Source of the DNA: an uncultured Bacteroidota bacterium
GTDB taxonomy: Bacteria; Bacteroidota; Bacteroidia; Chitinophagales; Chitinophagaceae
DNA: 34,709 nt
Direction of reading: 5' to 3'
NCBI GenBank assembly: GCA_903881265.1
Contig: CAIRSV010000160.1
Location: forward strand, 1-34,709
A program made the position numbers and the translations under genes. The notes below the pieces were generated by a model. That model did no database searches. It saw nothing but the letters and a program-made list of their open reading frames with translations, and had not been told where the DNA came from. Shown in pieces: positions 5,346 to 14,594 of the stretch (position 1 is the first letter of the stretch; each line of letters starts with the position of its first letter).

Positions 5346-8300
5346 ATGAAAAGACATCTACTCGTGGTTTTCCTCGTCATGCTTTCGTGCACCATACACG
5401 CACAAATAGTGATTAATGAAGGGAGCAATAAAAATAATTCAAGTATTGCGGATGAAGAAGGCGACTATACAGATTGGATTGAATTGTATAACCCATCGGG
5501 TAGTACAATTGATTTGTATAATTATACCTTGACAGATACGAATAGTCAACCTGCTCAATGGGTATTTCCACATCATAATTTATTACCCGGTGCTTTCGAG
5601 ATGATTTACTGCAGTGGTAAAGATTATATGGCATCGGCCCCATTCACGCCGGTGTCAAATTCAGGAACGTTCAGCGCCGCTGCCGGTTGGAATGCACATG
5701 CATTCAGCACACCATTTTATTGGGATGGTGTAAGCAATTTAGTGATTAATGTTTGCAGCTATAGTTCTACAGGCTATACAACCAATTCAATTGTCCGCCA
5801 AAGTGCCACCACCTTTAATTCGAGCATCTTTGCTTATCAGGATGGGAATGCCGGCGCATGTAGTTTTATCAATGGCACGAATGTGATGCAACGTCCGAAT
5901 ATGAAAATTAATGGGTACACCATTGGCACAGGTACTATACAAAATAGCACTACCGGCTATCCTGCTCCTTATGGAAACTGGTATTGGGGCGCGCGTAATC
6001 AATTTTTAATTCTAGCTTCTGAATTAACAGCAGCAGGATTAAGCGCTGGCAATCTCACTAATCTAGCATTTGATGTGGTATCACCCGACCCTGCCGTGTA
6101 TGATTATATCGACATCAGTATGAACCTCACATCGATATCAAATTTCACAACAAAGTTTGCGCCTATGGGTGGTAATAATTTTCATACTAATTTTAAAATT
6201 TCCAATGCAGGCGAAACAATTTCATTGTATAATTCTTCTTCGATGTTGCAAAGCAGCCTGTATGTGAACAATGCTTATATTGATGTCAGTAATGGTTGTT
6301 ACCCAAATGCGTCGGCGAATATGGCCTCTTTTTATCCGCCCACACCCGGAGCCACTAATAACGGTTCAACACCATTAAACGGGAGCGCCATTGCGCCAGC
6401 ATTTTCGGTGAATCCTGGCATCTACAATACCCCATTTTATGTTAGCATTCTAAATCCGAACGGCAGTAATTCAAGTATCCGATATACGTTAGATGGCAAG
6501 GATCCCACACCAAGTTCATTGCTGTATACGGGCAGTCCGATTTATATTTTTCAAAACACACCCATTAAAGCAAGAGCCTTTATCAATGGCGCCGTACCGA
6601 GTACAATTAGTAATGCGACCTATCTTTTTGGCATCAATCACACGACACCGATCTTGTCTGTTATTACGGATAGTGCAAACTTATTCGGACTTTACGGAAA
6701 TTTTGACAACCCAGCTAGTGATTGGATGAAAGCGGCCTATATTGACTATTTTGATTCTACCTCATTCCATAACTTGCTCTTCTCGAGGCATTCAGGTATG
6801 ATACAAGATGGAGGATTAGGCGGTAGCCGATTCGCGCCCCAACGTTCGTTCAGAATTGACATGAATGACCCCGTAGTAGGTGATGGGCCAATTAATTATC
6901 CTGTTATTCCAAACAAACCAACTCGTGCAAAATACAGTAAATTCTATCTGCGCAATGGTAGTAATCAATATCTGCGTTTACCCTATAAAGATGCTGCACA
7001 GGTGAGAATGATGGCTGAGGAAACGAATAACTATTATTCGGCATGGCGTCCGGTATCCGTCTATATCAATGGGCAATATTGGGGTCTGTATGAATTGCGT
7101 GAAAAATTTGATACTGATTTTTTCAACTTTCAAGACAACGCTACGTCCAATACGGTCGACATCTTATCGCAAAGCGCTTACTATCAAAGTACCTTACGAT
7201 CTGTTACCGGCAATCCGGTAGATACATTTTATGCAGCCTACAATGCCTTCAATGCGCTCAATGCCAACAGCGCGTTGTATTGGGATAGTGCCGATCATTA
7301 TTTTGATATGCAGTATTATACTGATTATATCATCGGTGAATCTTGGATGGGCAATACTGATTGGCCTAACAACAATATTAAAATTTATCGTTCCGACAAA
7401 ACTAACGATCGATATCGTTTTTGTATCATCGATCAAGAGCTTGCCTTGCATCCGAACGCGTGGACAACATGCACCTTTGACCATATCGAGTTTATGCTAG
7501 GGCAAAGTACAAACAATCCTTATATCAATGTATGGTTGAAAAGTATGCAAAACCAACGATTTCATGCTTATTTCATCAACCGCTTTGCCGATCTGATGAA
7601 TACAAGTTATGATACATCAAGACTTCGACGCATCAATAAATTTATGTTTGACCAAACCGTGATGGAAATGCCTAAAGAGTATGCACGTTGGGGTAATGCA
7701 GGCAATATTCCAGGCCAGATGAATGACTTTTATACAAATTATCTGACCTTAGACAGTGAACTAGTTTGCAGAACAGAACAAGTAAGAAATCACATTCAGA
7801 ACAATTTTAATTTGCCACAACAAATCGATTTAACATTGGATGTGTTCCCAGCCGGTGCAGGTAAAATTCATATCAGCACTATCACACCGAATACATATCC
7901 ATGGCATGGTGTCTATTTTGATGGGCTGCCTGTAAAAATTGAAGCTGTCGCTAATTCGGGCTACACCTTCCAAAATTGGGGTTCGAATGGACAAATTACA
8001 ACGATCTTAAATCCGGTATTTGATGATACGCTGCAGTCGAATGGCTTGTTTAAAGCCTATTTTCAACAAATAACCACTTTCATTCCAAGCATAAACGATT
8101 ACAAGTCAAATTTCGTATTGTATCCATCTCCGGCGGCTAATGAAGTTACGTTATTATGCGAAAATCAGGCGGTGTTGCGCGATGGTACGTATGAAATTGT
8201 AACAACAACCGGCGTGAAGGTAGCAGAAGGTGATGTAAAAAATGATCAACGAGAAACCACAGTATCCGTTTCGAATCTAGTGCCGGGCGTCTATCTTTTT

Positions 8301-8357
8301 ATCATTCATAATAAAAAAGATAACATGAAATGGAATATCAAATTCACTAAGCTATAA
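5346..8357 (+). CDS. Secreted CotH-like protein with split lamin-tail domain, chitobiase-like domain and T9SS type A sorting domain
   Basis: Domain order over 1003 residues: signal peptide 1-19 (HAQ end); first half of a lamin-tail (LTD) domain about 20-100 (DYTDWIELYNPSGSTIDLYNY); an inserted beta-rich segment about 100-270; the second LTD half about 272-335; a chitobiase-type domain about 348-415 (SIRYTLDGKDPT); a CotH kinase-like domain about 430-780; a PASTA-unrelated beta segment; and a T9SS type A domain about 915-1003. The CotH signature appears as INGQYWGLYELREKFD near 570-585, with a conserved Asn-rich loop and the acidic IID near 693. CotH of Bacillus spores is a secreted protein kinase; LTD-CotH proteins in Bacteroidota are surface proteins of unclear activity. 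Extracellular location is well supported; kinase activity is inference. Confidence 0.85.
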   Translation: MKRHLLVVFLVMLSCTIHAQIVINEGSNKNNSSIADEEGDYTDWIELYNPSGSTIDLYNYTLTDTNSQPAQWVFPHHNLLPGAFEMIYCSGKDYMASAPFTPVSNSGTFSAAAGWNAHAFSTPFYWDGVSNLVINVCSYSSTGYTTNSIVRQSATTFNSSIFAYQDGNAGACSFINGTNVMQRPNMKINGYTIGTGTIQNSTTGYPAPYGNWYWGARNQFLILASELTAAGLSAGNLTNLAFDVVSPDPAVYDYIDISMNLTSISNFTTKFAPMGGNNFHTNFKISNAGETISLYNSSSMLQSSLYVNNAYIDVSNGCYPNASANMASFYPPTPGATNNGSTPLNGSAIAPAFSVNPGIYNTPFYVSILNPNGSNSSIRYTLDGKDPTPSSLLYTGSPIYIFQNTPIKARAFINGAVPSTISNATYLFGINHTTPILSVITDSANLFGLYGNFDNPASDWMKAAYIDYFDSTSFHNLLFSRHSGMIQDGGLGGSRFAPQRSFRIDMNDPVVGDGPINYPVIPNKPTRAKYSKFYLRNGSNQYLRLPYKDAAQVRMMAEETNNYYSAWRPVSVYINGQYWGLYELREKFDTDFFNFQDNATSNTVDILSQSAYYQSTLRSVTGNPVDTFYAAYNAFNALNANSALYWDSADHYFDMQYYTDYIIGESWMGNTDWPNNNIKIYRSDKTNDRYRFCIIDQELALHPNAWTTCTFDHIEFMLGQSTNNPYINVWLKSMQNQRFHAYFINRFADLMNTSYDTSRLRRINKFMFDQTVMEMPKEYARWGNAGNIPGQMNDFYTNYLTLDSELVCRTEQVRNHIQNNFNLPQQIDLTLDVFPAGAGKIHISTITPNTYPWHGVYFDGLPVKIEAVANSGYTFQNWGSNGQITTILNPVFDDTLQSNGLFKAYFQQITTFIPSINDYKSNFVLYPSPAANEVTLLCENQAVLRDGTYEIVTTTGVKVAEGDVKNDQRETTVSVSNLVPGVYLFIIHNKKDNMKWNIKFTKL

Positions 8358-8637
8358 TAACGGGCGAACTTCTGTAATACCCTGCAAATAAAGACTTCCA
8401 TTGATGTGTCATATGCTGCGCACGTACCATTTATTTTGTGTGCAATGATTCTAGCGCCTGATGAAGAATGCGTATAATGAATGAATGAATACCTATTCTC
8501 GCACGAATAAATCGTTCATGTGCTTCCTGTATTTTATACGAACAAGACCATTGCCCAACAAAACCCGATCGAGGTTTCGTATTGACAAGTTTTTAAAATA
8601 TATTTACAAGGCGATTTATCACTCAATTATATTTACA

Positions 8638-11600
8638 ATGCCCTATTTCTATACTCAACTTGTTCGCAAGTTTGCTTGCCTAGTTTGTTTCACATTCTTG
8701 TCGTATACCTCCTTCTCGCAAGCTGGCTGGACTGCATTAATAACCGTCACTAATTTAGTACAAACCGATGCCAATACGTTCGAGTATGAAGTTTACATTA
8801 CTAATAATGGCCCTGTCAATTATGCCATCGCTGGATATTCATGGGGGATGAACATGACACCGGGTATTGCCAACGGTGGTACCATACAACATACCTATTT
8901 ATGCCGAGATGCTATATTCAACCCACTACCTGCTGTAACAGCGGGATACACAGCCATGACTTCTCATTTGAGAGCCACCACAACCAATGTCGGTGCAGGA
9001 AGTGAAGTGTCGCTCATACCCGGCATGCCTTATAAATTAGGCAGAATGCGTGTTCATACCACTGCTGCCACTTGGGCCTCTAATGCGAATCCTTTTGTAC
9101 CGGTAACGCCAACAACACCAATACAAGTTGTGTTTGCAGCAGGTAAAACTCAATGCATCATTACAGCTGTGCTAGCGCCTGGCATAGCCCCATCCTATTC
9201 GATCAATGGCGTTGCAAATGCAGCATCAGCTACGTCTATTCAAGGACTTACAGCAGTGATGATACCCGACCCGGCTGGCAGCAATCCATTTCTGTTGAAT
9301 TGCAGTACATGCCTCTATGGCACACCAGTTTCGGCTTGCAATAGTTATACCTGGGTAGCTAATGGACAAACCTATACAAACAGCGGCACCTACACGCAAA
9401 CCTTTATGCTTCCAAGTGGATGTGATAGTGTTTCACAAATCAATCTGTCTATTAAACAATCTAGTTCGGCCACCTTTAATCAGACAGGATGCGATACGGT
9501 GATAATGAATGGGATGACGTATACAGCTACCGGTGTGTATTCAACTACATTAACCAATGCAGTTGGTTGCGATAGTGTCATAACGAACAATGCCACAGTC
9601 AAGCATAGTTCTGCCATCAGTATAAGTGCTACAGCTTGTAACAGCTATACGTTCAATGGGCAGACCTACAGCAATAGCGGCGTGTATGTTCAAACATTGT
9701 TGAATGCGGCAGGTTGCGACAGCACCATTACCCTCAATGCGACAATCAATCACAGCAGTGTATCAACCAACAGCCAAACAGCTTGTAATGCATACACTTG
9801 GAACGGACAAACCTATACTAGCAGCGGAACATTTACTCAAACATTAATGAATAGTGTAGGTTGTGATAGCACACTCACGCTTCAACTTATTATACATGCT
9901 AGTTCAACTACAACCTTGAATTACACTGCATGCAACTCGTACGTTTGGAACGGGCAAACCTATACCAATAGCGGCAACTACGCTATCCCGTTCACCAATA
10001 TCTATGGATGTGATAGCACCTCGTTGCTTACTTTGGTTATTCATTTAAGTGCCACGACAAGCACGAGCCACACGGCCTGTAATTCGTATGTATGGAATAC
10101 GCAGACCTATACCACTAGCGGCACATTCACTCATAACTATCTGACTACATTCGGCTGCGATAGTATCGCCACCTTGATACTGACTATCAATCAGACGTCC
10201 ACTTCGACCACCAACCAAACAGCGTGCAACTCGTATACTTGGAACGGGCAATCGTATAATACAAGCGGTACATTCACTCAAACAGTCATCAATAATGCCG
10301 GTTGCGATAGCATACTCACGCTTCAACTTGTGATAGTACCAAGTCCGATTACAACCTTCAATACTACTGCTTGTAACGCCTATGTTTGGAACGGACAAAC
10401 CTATACCAACAGTGGCACCTATACACTCACGAACACAGCTAGCAATGGTTGTGATAGTACGTCGACTCTTAATCTTGTGATTCAATTAAGTGCCACATCA
10501 ACTGTTAGTCATACTGCCTGCAACGCATATCAATGGGCGACACAGACCTATACTAATAGCGGTACATATATTTATAGCTTTGTCAACGCGTTCGGCTGCG
10601 ATAGTATTGCCACCTTGATACTGACTATCAATCAAACGTCCACTTCGACAACCAACCAAACTGCGTGTAACTCGTATACTTGGAACGGACAATCGTATAC
10701 TACAAGCGGCACATTTACTCAAACATTCATCAATTATGCAGGTTGTGATAGCATACTCACACTTCACCTTATCATATATCCTACTTCAACTACAACCTTG
10801 AATCAAACGGCTTGTAACTCGTATGTTTGGAACGGACAAACCTATACTATTAGTGGCAGCCACTCATTGACGTTCACAAATATCTATGGATGTGATAGCA
10901 CTGCCAATCTTAATCTCATCATTCATTTGAGTGCCACGACAAGCACGAGTCATACTGCCTGCAACTCGTATTTTTGGAATGCACAGACCTATACAAACAG
11001 CGGTGCCTATACCCATAGCTATCTTACGATATTCGGATGCGATAGTATTGCGTCTTTGTTGCTGACTATCAATCAGACTTCCTCTTCTACCATAAATCAA
11101 AGTGCGTGTAATTCGTATACTTGGAATGCGCAAACGTATACCAACACAGGAAGCTATGCACAAACCTATCTAAACACAGCAGGTTGCGACAGCGTGGCTT
11201 ATCTCAACCTGATAATAAAATATGCATCTATCGCAACGTTCAATCAAGCTGCCTGTGACAGCTATGTATGGTTCACACAAACCTATACCAATAGCGGAAC
11301 ATATATTCACACCTTAGTAAATGCAGCGGGATGCGACAGTACCATTACACTCAACCTAAGCATCAACCAAAGTAGCAATGCTTCTATTAATCAAAATGCG
11401 TGTGAATCGTATCTATGGAATGGGCAAACGTATACTGTCAGCGGCATACATACCCATACATTTACTAGTATTGCCGGATGCGATAGTGTGGTAACACTCA
11501 ATCTCAGCATTCATTATCAAACCGCATCAACATTGAATTTGACGGCTTGTAATTTTTTAGTGTACAATGGACAAACCTATACAAGTAGCGGAAGCTTTAC

Positions 11601-12540
11601 ACAAATTCTTGTCAATAGTCAGGGTTGTGATAGTGCTGCTACCTTAATCATCACAATCCAATCTAGCAGCAGTCATTCAGTAAGTCAGACTGCTTGTAAC
11701 AGCTATACCCTGAATGGACAAACATATAACAGCAGCGGCACCTACAATCAGCTGTATACGAATGCTGTGGGTTGCGATAGTACGTTAACATTAAACCTTG
11801 TGATTCATCCAGATGAGTACACGTTCGAAAATAAAAGTGACTGTAATTTTGTTACTTGGAACGGACAAGTGTACACAAACAGTGGCACCTATTCGCAGAG
11901 CTACATAGCTTCTACAGGCTGTGATAGTATCGCAACATTAATTGCTACTATCTTCACTAATACCACAAGTAGCATCACCCTATCGGGCTGTACTTCTGTT
12001 TCGTTGAATGGTCAAAACTATACAAGCAGCGGTACGTATGCGCAGCATCTGCTGAATGCGAATGGGTGCGATAGTTCGATTTTACTTTATGTCACAATTG
12101 AACTGAATAGTGCCACAGAACAATACCTGCATTTATGCAAAGGAAAAAGCATCACGATAGGTCAACATACCTATACAACAACGGGTGATTTTATCGACAC
12201 CTTACAAAATAGTTCCGGATGCGACAGTGTTATCACGACACATCTCGAAGTCGAAAATTCGCAGGAAGGCGGTTATTTTATTGCCAATGCCTTTTCACCT
12301 AATAATGATGGTTTGAATGATTGCTTCGGAATCACCTATTGGAAGAATGTCGAGAAATTGCAGTTCATCATCTGCAATCGATGGGGAGAAGTGGTATTTA
12401 AGACAACACAAATATGGGATTGTTGGAACGGCCATTACAAAGGAGCTCCTTCAGAACAAGGCACGTATTATTATTACATCAAAGCTACATTCAGTTGCGG
12501 CGAACAAGTCTATAAAGGTGATCTGACGTTGATTCGGTAG
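8638..12540 (+). CDS. Giant repeat surface protein with T9SS type B (gliding-motility CTD) sorting domain
   Basis: The start at 8638 gives a signal peptide (about residues 1-28, ending TSFSQ). The frame is open further upstream to 8485, but that part is not signal-like. Residues 29-230 form a beta-rich N-terminal domain. Twenty repeats of 49 residues follow (about 233-1204), each with the core TACNSYxWNGQTYTxSGxYxQ and GCDSxxTLxLxI and two cysteines likely to pair. Residues 1212-1300 are a gliding-motility-associated C-terminal domain (NAFSPNNDGLND, then CNRWGEVVF, then GTYYYYIKATF), the type B T9SS signal. Such proteins are exported to the cell surface and serve as adhesins or sheath-like polymers in this phylum; that role is inference here. 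Confidence 0.88.
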   Translation: MPYFYTQLVRKFACLVCFTFLSYTSFSQAGWTALITVTNLVQTDANTFEYEVYITNNGPVNYAIAGYSWGMNMTPGIANGGTIQHTYLCRDAIFNPLPAVTAGYTAMTSHLRATTTNVGAGSEVSLIPGMPYKLGRMRVHTTAATWASNANPFVPVTPTTPIQVVFAAGKTQCIITAVLAPGIAPSYSINGVANAASATSIQGLTAVMIPDPAGSNPFLLNCSTCLYGTPVSACNSYTWVANGQTYTNSGTYTQTFMLPSGCDSVSQINLSIKQSSSATFNQTGCDTVIMNGMTYTATGVYSTTLTNAVGCDSVITNNATVKHSSAISISATACNSYTFNGQTYSNSGVYVQTLLNAAGCDSTITLNATINHSSVSTNSQTACNAYTWNGQTYTSSGTFTQTLMNSVGCDSTLTLQLIIHASSTTTLNYTACNSYVWNGQTYTNSGNYAIPFTNIYGCDSTSLLTLVIHLSATTSTSHTACNSYVWNTQTYTTSGTFTHNYLTTFGCDSIATLILTINQTSTSTTNQTACNSYTWNGQSYNTSGTFTQTVINNAGCDSILTLQLVIVPSPITTFNTTACNAYVWNGQTYTNSGTYTLTNTASNGCDSTSTLNLVIQLSATSTVSHTACNAYQWATQTYTNSGTYIYSFVNAFGCDSIATLILTINQTSTSTTNQTACNSYTWNGQSYTTSGTFTQTFINYAGCDSILTLHLIIYPTSTTTLNQTACNSYVWNGQTYTISGSHSLTFTNIYGCDSTANLNLIIHLSATTSTSHTACNSYFWNAQTYTNSGAYTHSYLTIFGCDSIASLLLTINQTSSSTINQSACNSYTWNAQTYTNTGSYAQTYLNTAGCDSVAYLNLIIKYASIATFNQAACDSYVWFTQTYTNSGTYIHTLVNAAGCDSTITLNLSINQSSNASINQNACESYLWNGQTYTVSGIHTHTFTSIAGCDSVVTLNLSIHYQTASTLNLTACNFLVYNGQTYTSSGSFTQILVNSQGCDSAATLIITIQSSSSHSVSQTACNSYTLNGQTYNSSGTYNQLYTNAVGCDSTLTLNLVIHPDEYTFENKSDCNFVTWNGQVYTNSGTYSQSYIASTGCDSIATLIATIFTNTTSSITLSGCTSVSLNGQNYTSSGTYAQHLLNANGCDSSILLYVTIELNSATEQYLHLCKGKSITIGQHTYTTTGDFIDTLQNSSGCDSVITTHLEVENSQEGGYFIANAFSPNNDGLNDCFGITYWKNVEKLQFIICNRWGEVVFKTTQIWDCWNGHYKGAPSEQGTYYYYIKATFSCGEQVYKGDLTLIR
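9337..12250 (+). repeat. Twenty-unit coding tandem repeat, 147-bp period
   Basis: The codon for the second cysteine (in GCDS) occurs at 9421, 9568, 9715, 9862, 10009 and so on to 12067: nineteen positions exactly 147 bases apart, with a twentieth at 12220 (6 bases longer). Units 5-7, 8-10 and 11-13 form a three-unit higher-order repeat (about 441 bp) with visibly higher identity, marked by IHLSAT, INQTSTS and NGQSY variants. Confidence 0.9.
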
Positions 12541-12638
12541 TTGGAAAAATACAGCAGCCCCTTTACTAAATATTACAGGCGAAAAATTAATTTGTTCCCA
12601 CAAAAGCTGACTACTTTTTTATACACCGAACTGCATAG

Positions 12639-13313
12639 CTATTCCATCAAATCAGGTCGACGCTCGGCTGTTCGCTTCAGCGCTTCTTCCTGACGCCATT
12701 CTTCGATCATCTTAAAATGCCCATTCAACAATACCTCAGGCACTTTCAACCCTTTGAATTCGGCTGGTCGCGTATACACAGGCGGCGCCAATAAGCCATC
12801 TTGATGCGAGTCGGTAAGCGCAGACGTTTCATCATTTAATACGCCGGGTATCAGTCGCCCGATACTATCCACCAAAATAGCTGCTGCCAATTCGCCACCA
12901 CTCAACACATAATCGCCGATGGAGATTTCCATCGTCACATACAAATCTCTGATACGTTGATCGATGCCTTTATAATGACCACATATCATCATCACATTTT
13001 CTTTTAGCGAAAGTGTATTGGCCATTTTCTGATGAAATGTTTTTCCATCTGGCGTGAGATAAATAATGTCGTCATACGCTCGCTCAGCTTTTAATTTCTC
13101 AATACAATCCGAAAGCGGTTCACACATAATAACCATACCGGCACCACCACCATATTGCGTATCATCAACCTGCCCATGCTTATTAACGGCAAATTCGCGC
13201 AGCTGATGAAGATGGATATCAAGCAGGCCGCGCTCTTTCGCCCTTTTCATAATAGAATGATTCAAGGGACTTTCGAGCAACTCGGGCAAAACGGTAATAA
13301 TGTCTATACGCAT
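12639..13313 (-). CDS. trmD: tRNA (guanine-N1-)-methyltransferase
   Basis: TrmD uses S-adenosylmethionine to methylate G37 of tRNAs next to the anticodon, preventing frameshifting. The 224-residue length is typical. Family blocks are present: N-terminal MRIDIITVLPELL, the QVDDTQYGGGAGMV loop, the trefoil-knot segments MICGHYKGIDQRI and SIGDYVLSGGELAA, and the C-terminal PPVYTRPAEFKGLKVPEVLLNGHF. It sits 13 bp downstream of rimM and is probably cotranscribed with it, the usual rimM-trmD order; rpsP and rplS are not adjacent here. It ends convergently with the repeat protein gene, about 100 bp away. Confidence 0.96.
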   Translation of the reverse strand: MRIDIITVLPELLESPLNHSIMKRAKERGLLDIHLHQLREFAVNKHGQVDDTQYGGGAGMVIMCEPLSDCIEKLKAERAYDDIIYLTPDGKTFHQKMANTLSLKENVMMICGHYKGIDQRIRDLYVTMEISIGDYVLSGGELAAAILVDSIGRLIPGVLNDETSALTDSHQDGLLAPPVYTRPAEFKGLKVPEVLLNGHFKMIEEWRQEEALKRTAERRPDLME

Positions 13314-13326
13314 GGGATGATATCTT

Positions 13327-13827
13327 TTACAAATCGAGCAATCCTTCCGGAATGTTCATATGGATGATTTTCTTTTGAGTGTCGGTTGAAATAATCAAAT
13401 CGTGTTGGGAAGGAAGCAGCACTTCTTTTCCTTGATAGTTCACCAAAAACATATTGTTCATTTTTGATTCAATGGCTTCAATAATTTCACCAATTAACTG
13501 ATCGCCTTGTTGAACAGTATAGCCGATGTATTGTTGTAAGTTGATGGTATTCATCGTATCAATCGTATAATTGATAGAAGAATAAACAAACTTGTTTAGA
13601 ATGAGTTTGGCTTCATCACGATTATTAATCTCTTCGAGTTTGCAAATACATTCATCATTCGCAATACTTTTGATTGATTCAATAAAAAAAGGGATAAAGC
13701 TTCCAGGATTCAATTCGATCATAAGACAATCCCACTGACTGAATCGCGTGTTTCGCTTCAACTGATGACTGAAGGTTACTTCCCCTTTCAGCCCGTGTAT
13801 TCCTGTTACCTTCCCGATGAATTGCAT
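13327..13827 (-). CDS. rimM: Ribosome maturation factor RimM
   Basis: RimM binds ribosomal protein S19 and assists maturation of the 30S head. With the start at ATG 13827 the protein is 166 residues and opens MQFIGKVTGIHGLKGEV, the classic RimM N-terminal signature (GxVxxxHGLKGEV). The C-terminal PRC-barrel part contains IGYTVQQGDQLIGEI, then FLVNYQGKEVLLP, and ends HMNIPEGLLDL. A TTG further upstream (13848) would put the start ahead of the -7 promoter box, so 13827 is preferred. It is followed closely by trmD. Confidence 0.95.
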   Translation of the reverse strand: MQFIGKVTGIHGLKGEVTFSHQLKRNTRFSQWDCLMIELNPGSFIPFFIESIKSIANDECICKLEEINNRDEAKLILNKFVYSSINYTIDTMNTINLQQYIGYTVQQGDQLIGEIIEAIESKMNNMFLVNYQGKEVLLPSQHDLIISTDTQKKIIHMNIPEGLLDL

Positions 13828-13834
13828 ATACTCG

Positions 13835-13842
13835 CAAAAGTA
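13835..13842 (-). promoter_or_regulatory. -7 box of the rimM-trmD promoter
   Basis: TACTTTTG on the minus strand matches TAnnTTTG and ends 7 nt before the rimM ATG, suggesting a leaderless or near-leaderless mRNA. No good -33 TTG is seen. Confidence 0.4.
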
Positions 13843-13901
13843 ATACAAGATTGTAGATATGTATGCAGCGTTGCAATGTCTAACCCATATTTTTTGATCA
13901 C

Positions 13902-13932
13902 AAAAAAATCTGCCGCTACCAGCAGAAATTTT
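13902..13932 (-). terminator. Terminator after the lipoprotein gene
   Basis: On the minus strand a TCTGC/GCAGA stem, extended by an A4/T4 pairing across a TT bulge, with loop TGGTAGCG, is followed by seven T. It separates the lipoprotein gene from rimM. Confidence 0.6.
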
Positions 13933-13963
13933 AGATTGATGTGACGAATAAAATTAGATGCGT

Positions 13964-14509
13964 TTATTTGAATGGTGTCACCTTGATTGAACATTGAATT
14001 GTTGCGATCATCGGCACATCATGTGTGATGTCGGTATTAGTGGTGAATTTTATTTTTGCTTTGTACGAAGACGCTTTCAAGTAAGATGTCACATCGATGT
14101 CGTTCAGTTCAAAATCAATTTGTGTGGGACTTGTGTGAATAGCATCGTCAGTGCCAACTTCTGTCACAGACACACCATCAGCAGAGAGTGAGCAAACAGC
14201 ATTATCCACGATACCAAAGGTATAGGATGGTAATGTCGTGTCGGCAATTTGCAATGAAATAGCATTGATGGTAGCGGATTCAATCTTTGAAATATCAAAA
14301 CCGTTTTGCAAGGCCAAGTCTTTCAAATCGGCCTGAATATCTTTTTCGATTTCAAACGTGCCTGCTACCATTGGTGCAGGAATTACGAATGTGATATCTG
14401 AATAGGTTTTATGAATAGTAATAGACTTAAACCTTGAACAGGAATTAAGCATCAGGAATCCGCTACTAATTATAAAGGCTAGCAAACATGCTACAAGTGT
14501 CCGTTTCAT
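13964..14509 (-). CDS. Predicted lipoprotein of unknown function
   Basis: This 181-residue protein starts with a basic n-region and a hydrophobic stretch ending in the lipobox LNSC, so Cys24 is the expected lipidated residue after signal peptidase II cleavage. The mature part is rich in Thr, Ser, Ile and Asp and looks like an all-beta fold. A segment near residue 60 (DLKDLALQNGFDISKIESATI) could be a helix followed by a strand. I do not recognise the family. It stands alone, with a -7 promoter box upstream and a terminator downstream, so it is probably a single-gene unit exported to the periplasm or outer membrane. Confidence 0.75.
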   Translation of the reverse strand: MKRTLVACLLAFIISSGFLMLNSCSRFKSITIHKTYSDITFVIPAPMVAGTFEIEKDIQADLKDLALQNGFDISKIESATINAISLQIADTTLPSYTFGIVDNAVCSLSADGVSVTEVGTDDAIHTSPTQIDFELNDIDVTSYLKASSYKAKIKFTTNTDITHDVPMIATIQCSIKVTPFK

Positions 14510-14531
14510 ATCGTGCTGTTTTATTTGTTTC

Positions 14532-14539
14532 CAAAAGTA
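14532..14539 (-). promoter_or_regulatory. -7 box for the lipoprotein gene
   Basis: TACTTTTG on the minus strand matches TAnnTTTG, 22 nt before the ATG at 14509. No -33 TTG is seen at normal spacing. Confidence 0.35.
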
Positions 14540-14594
14540 CTAATTTATTGACGACGCCGCGCGGTTTAACGAACAAAGTCGAAACTCTTTTGCA

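Noticed and set aside
8485-8637. N-terminal extension of the repeat protein
   Set aside because: The 51 extra residues are basic and not signal-like; ATG 8638 gives a normal signal peptide.
10045-11163. Antisense open frames (about 90-146 codons) on the minus strand of the repeat gene
   Set aside because: They are periodic shadows of the repeat coding frame, with no promoter or family resemblance.
9337-12250. CRISPR-like array
   Set aside because: The repeats are in-frame protein-coding units with a conserved amino acid consensus and no unique spacers.
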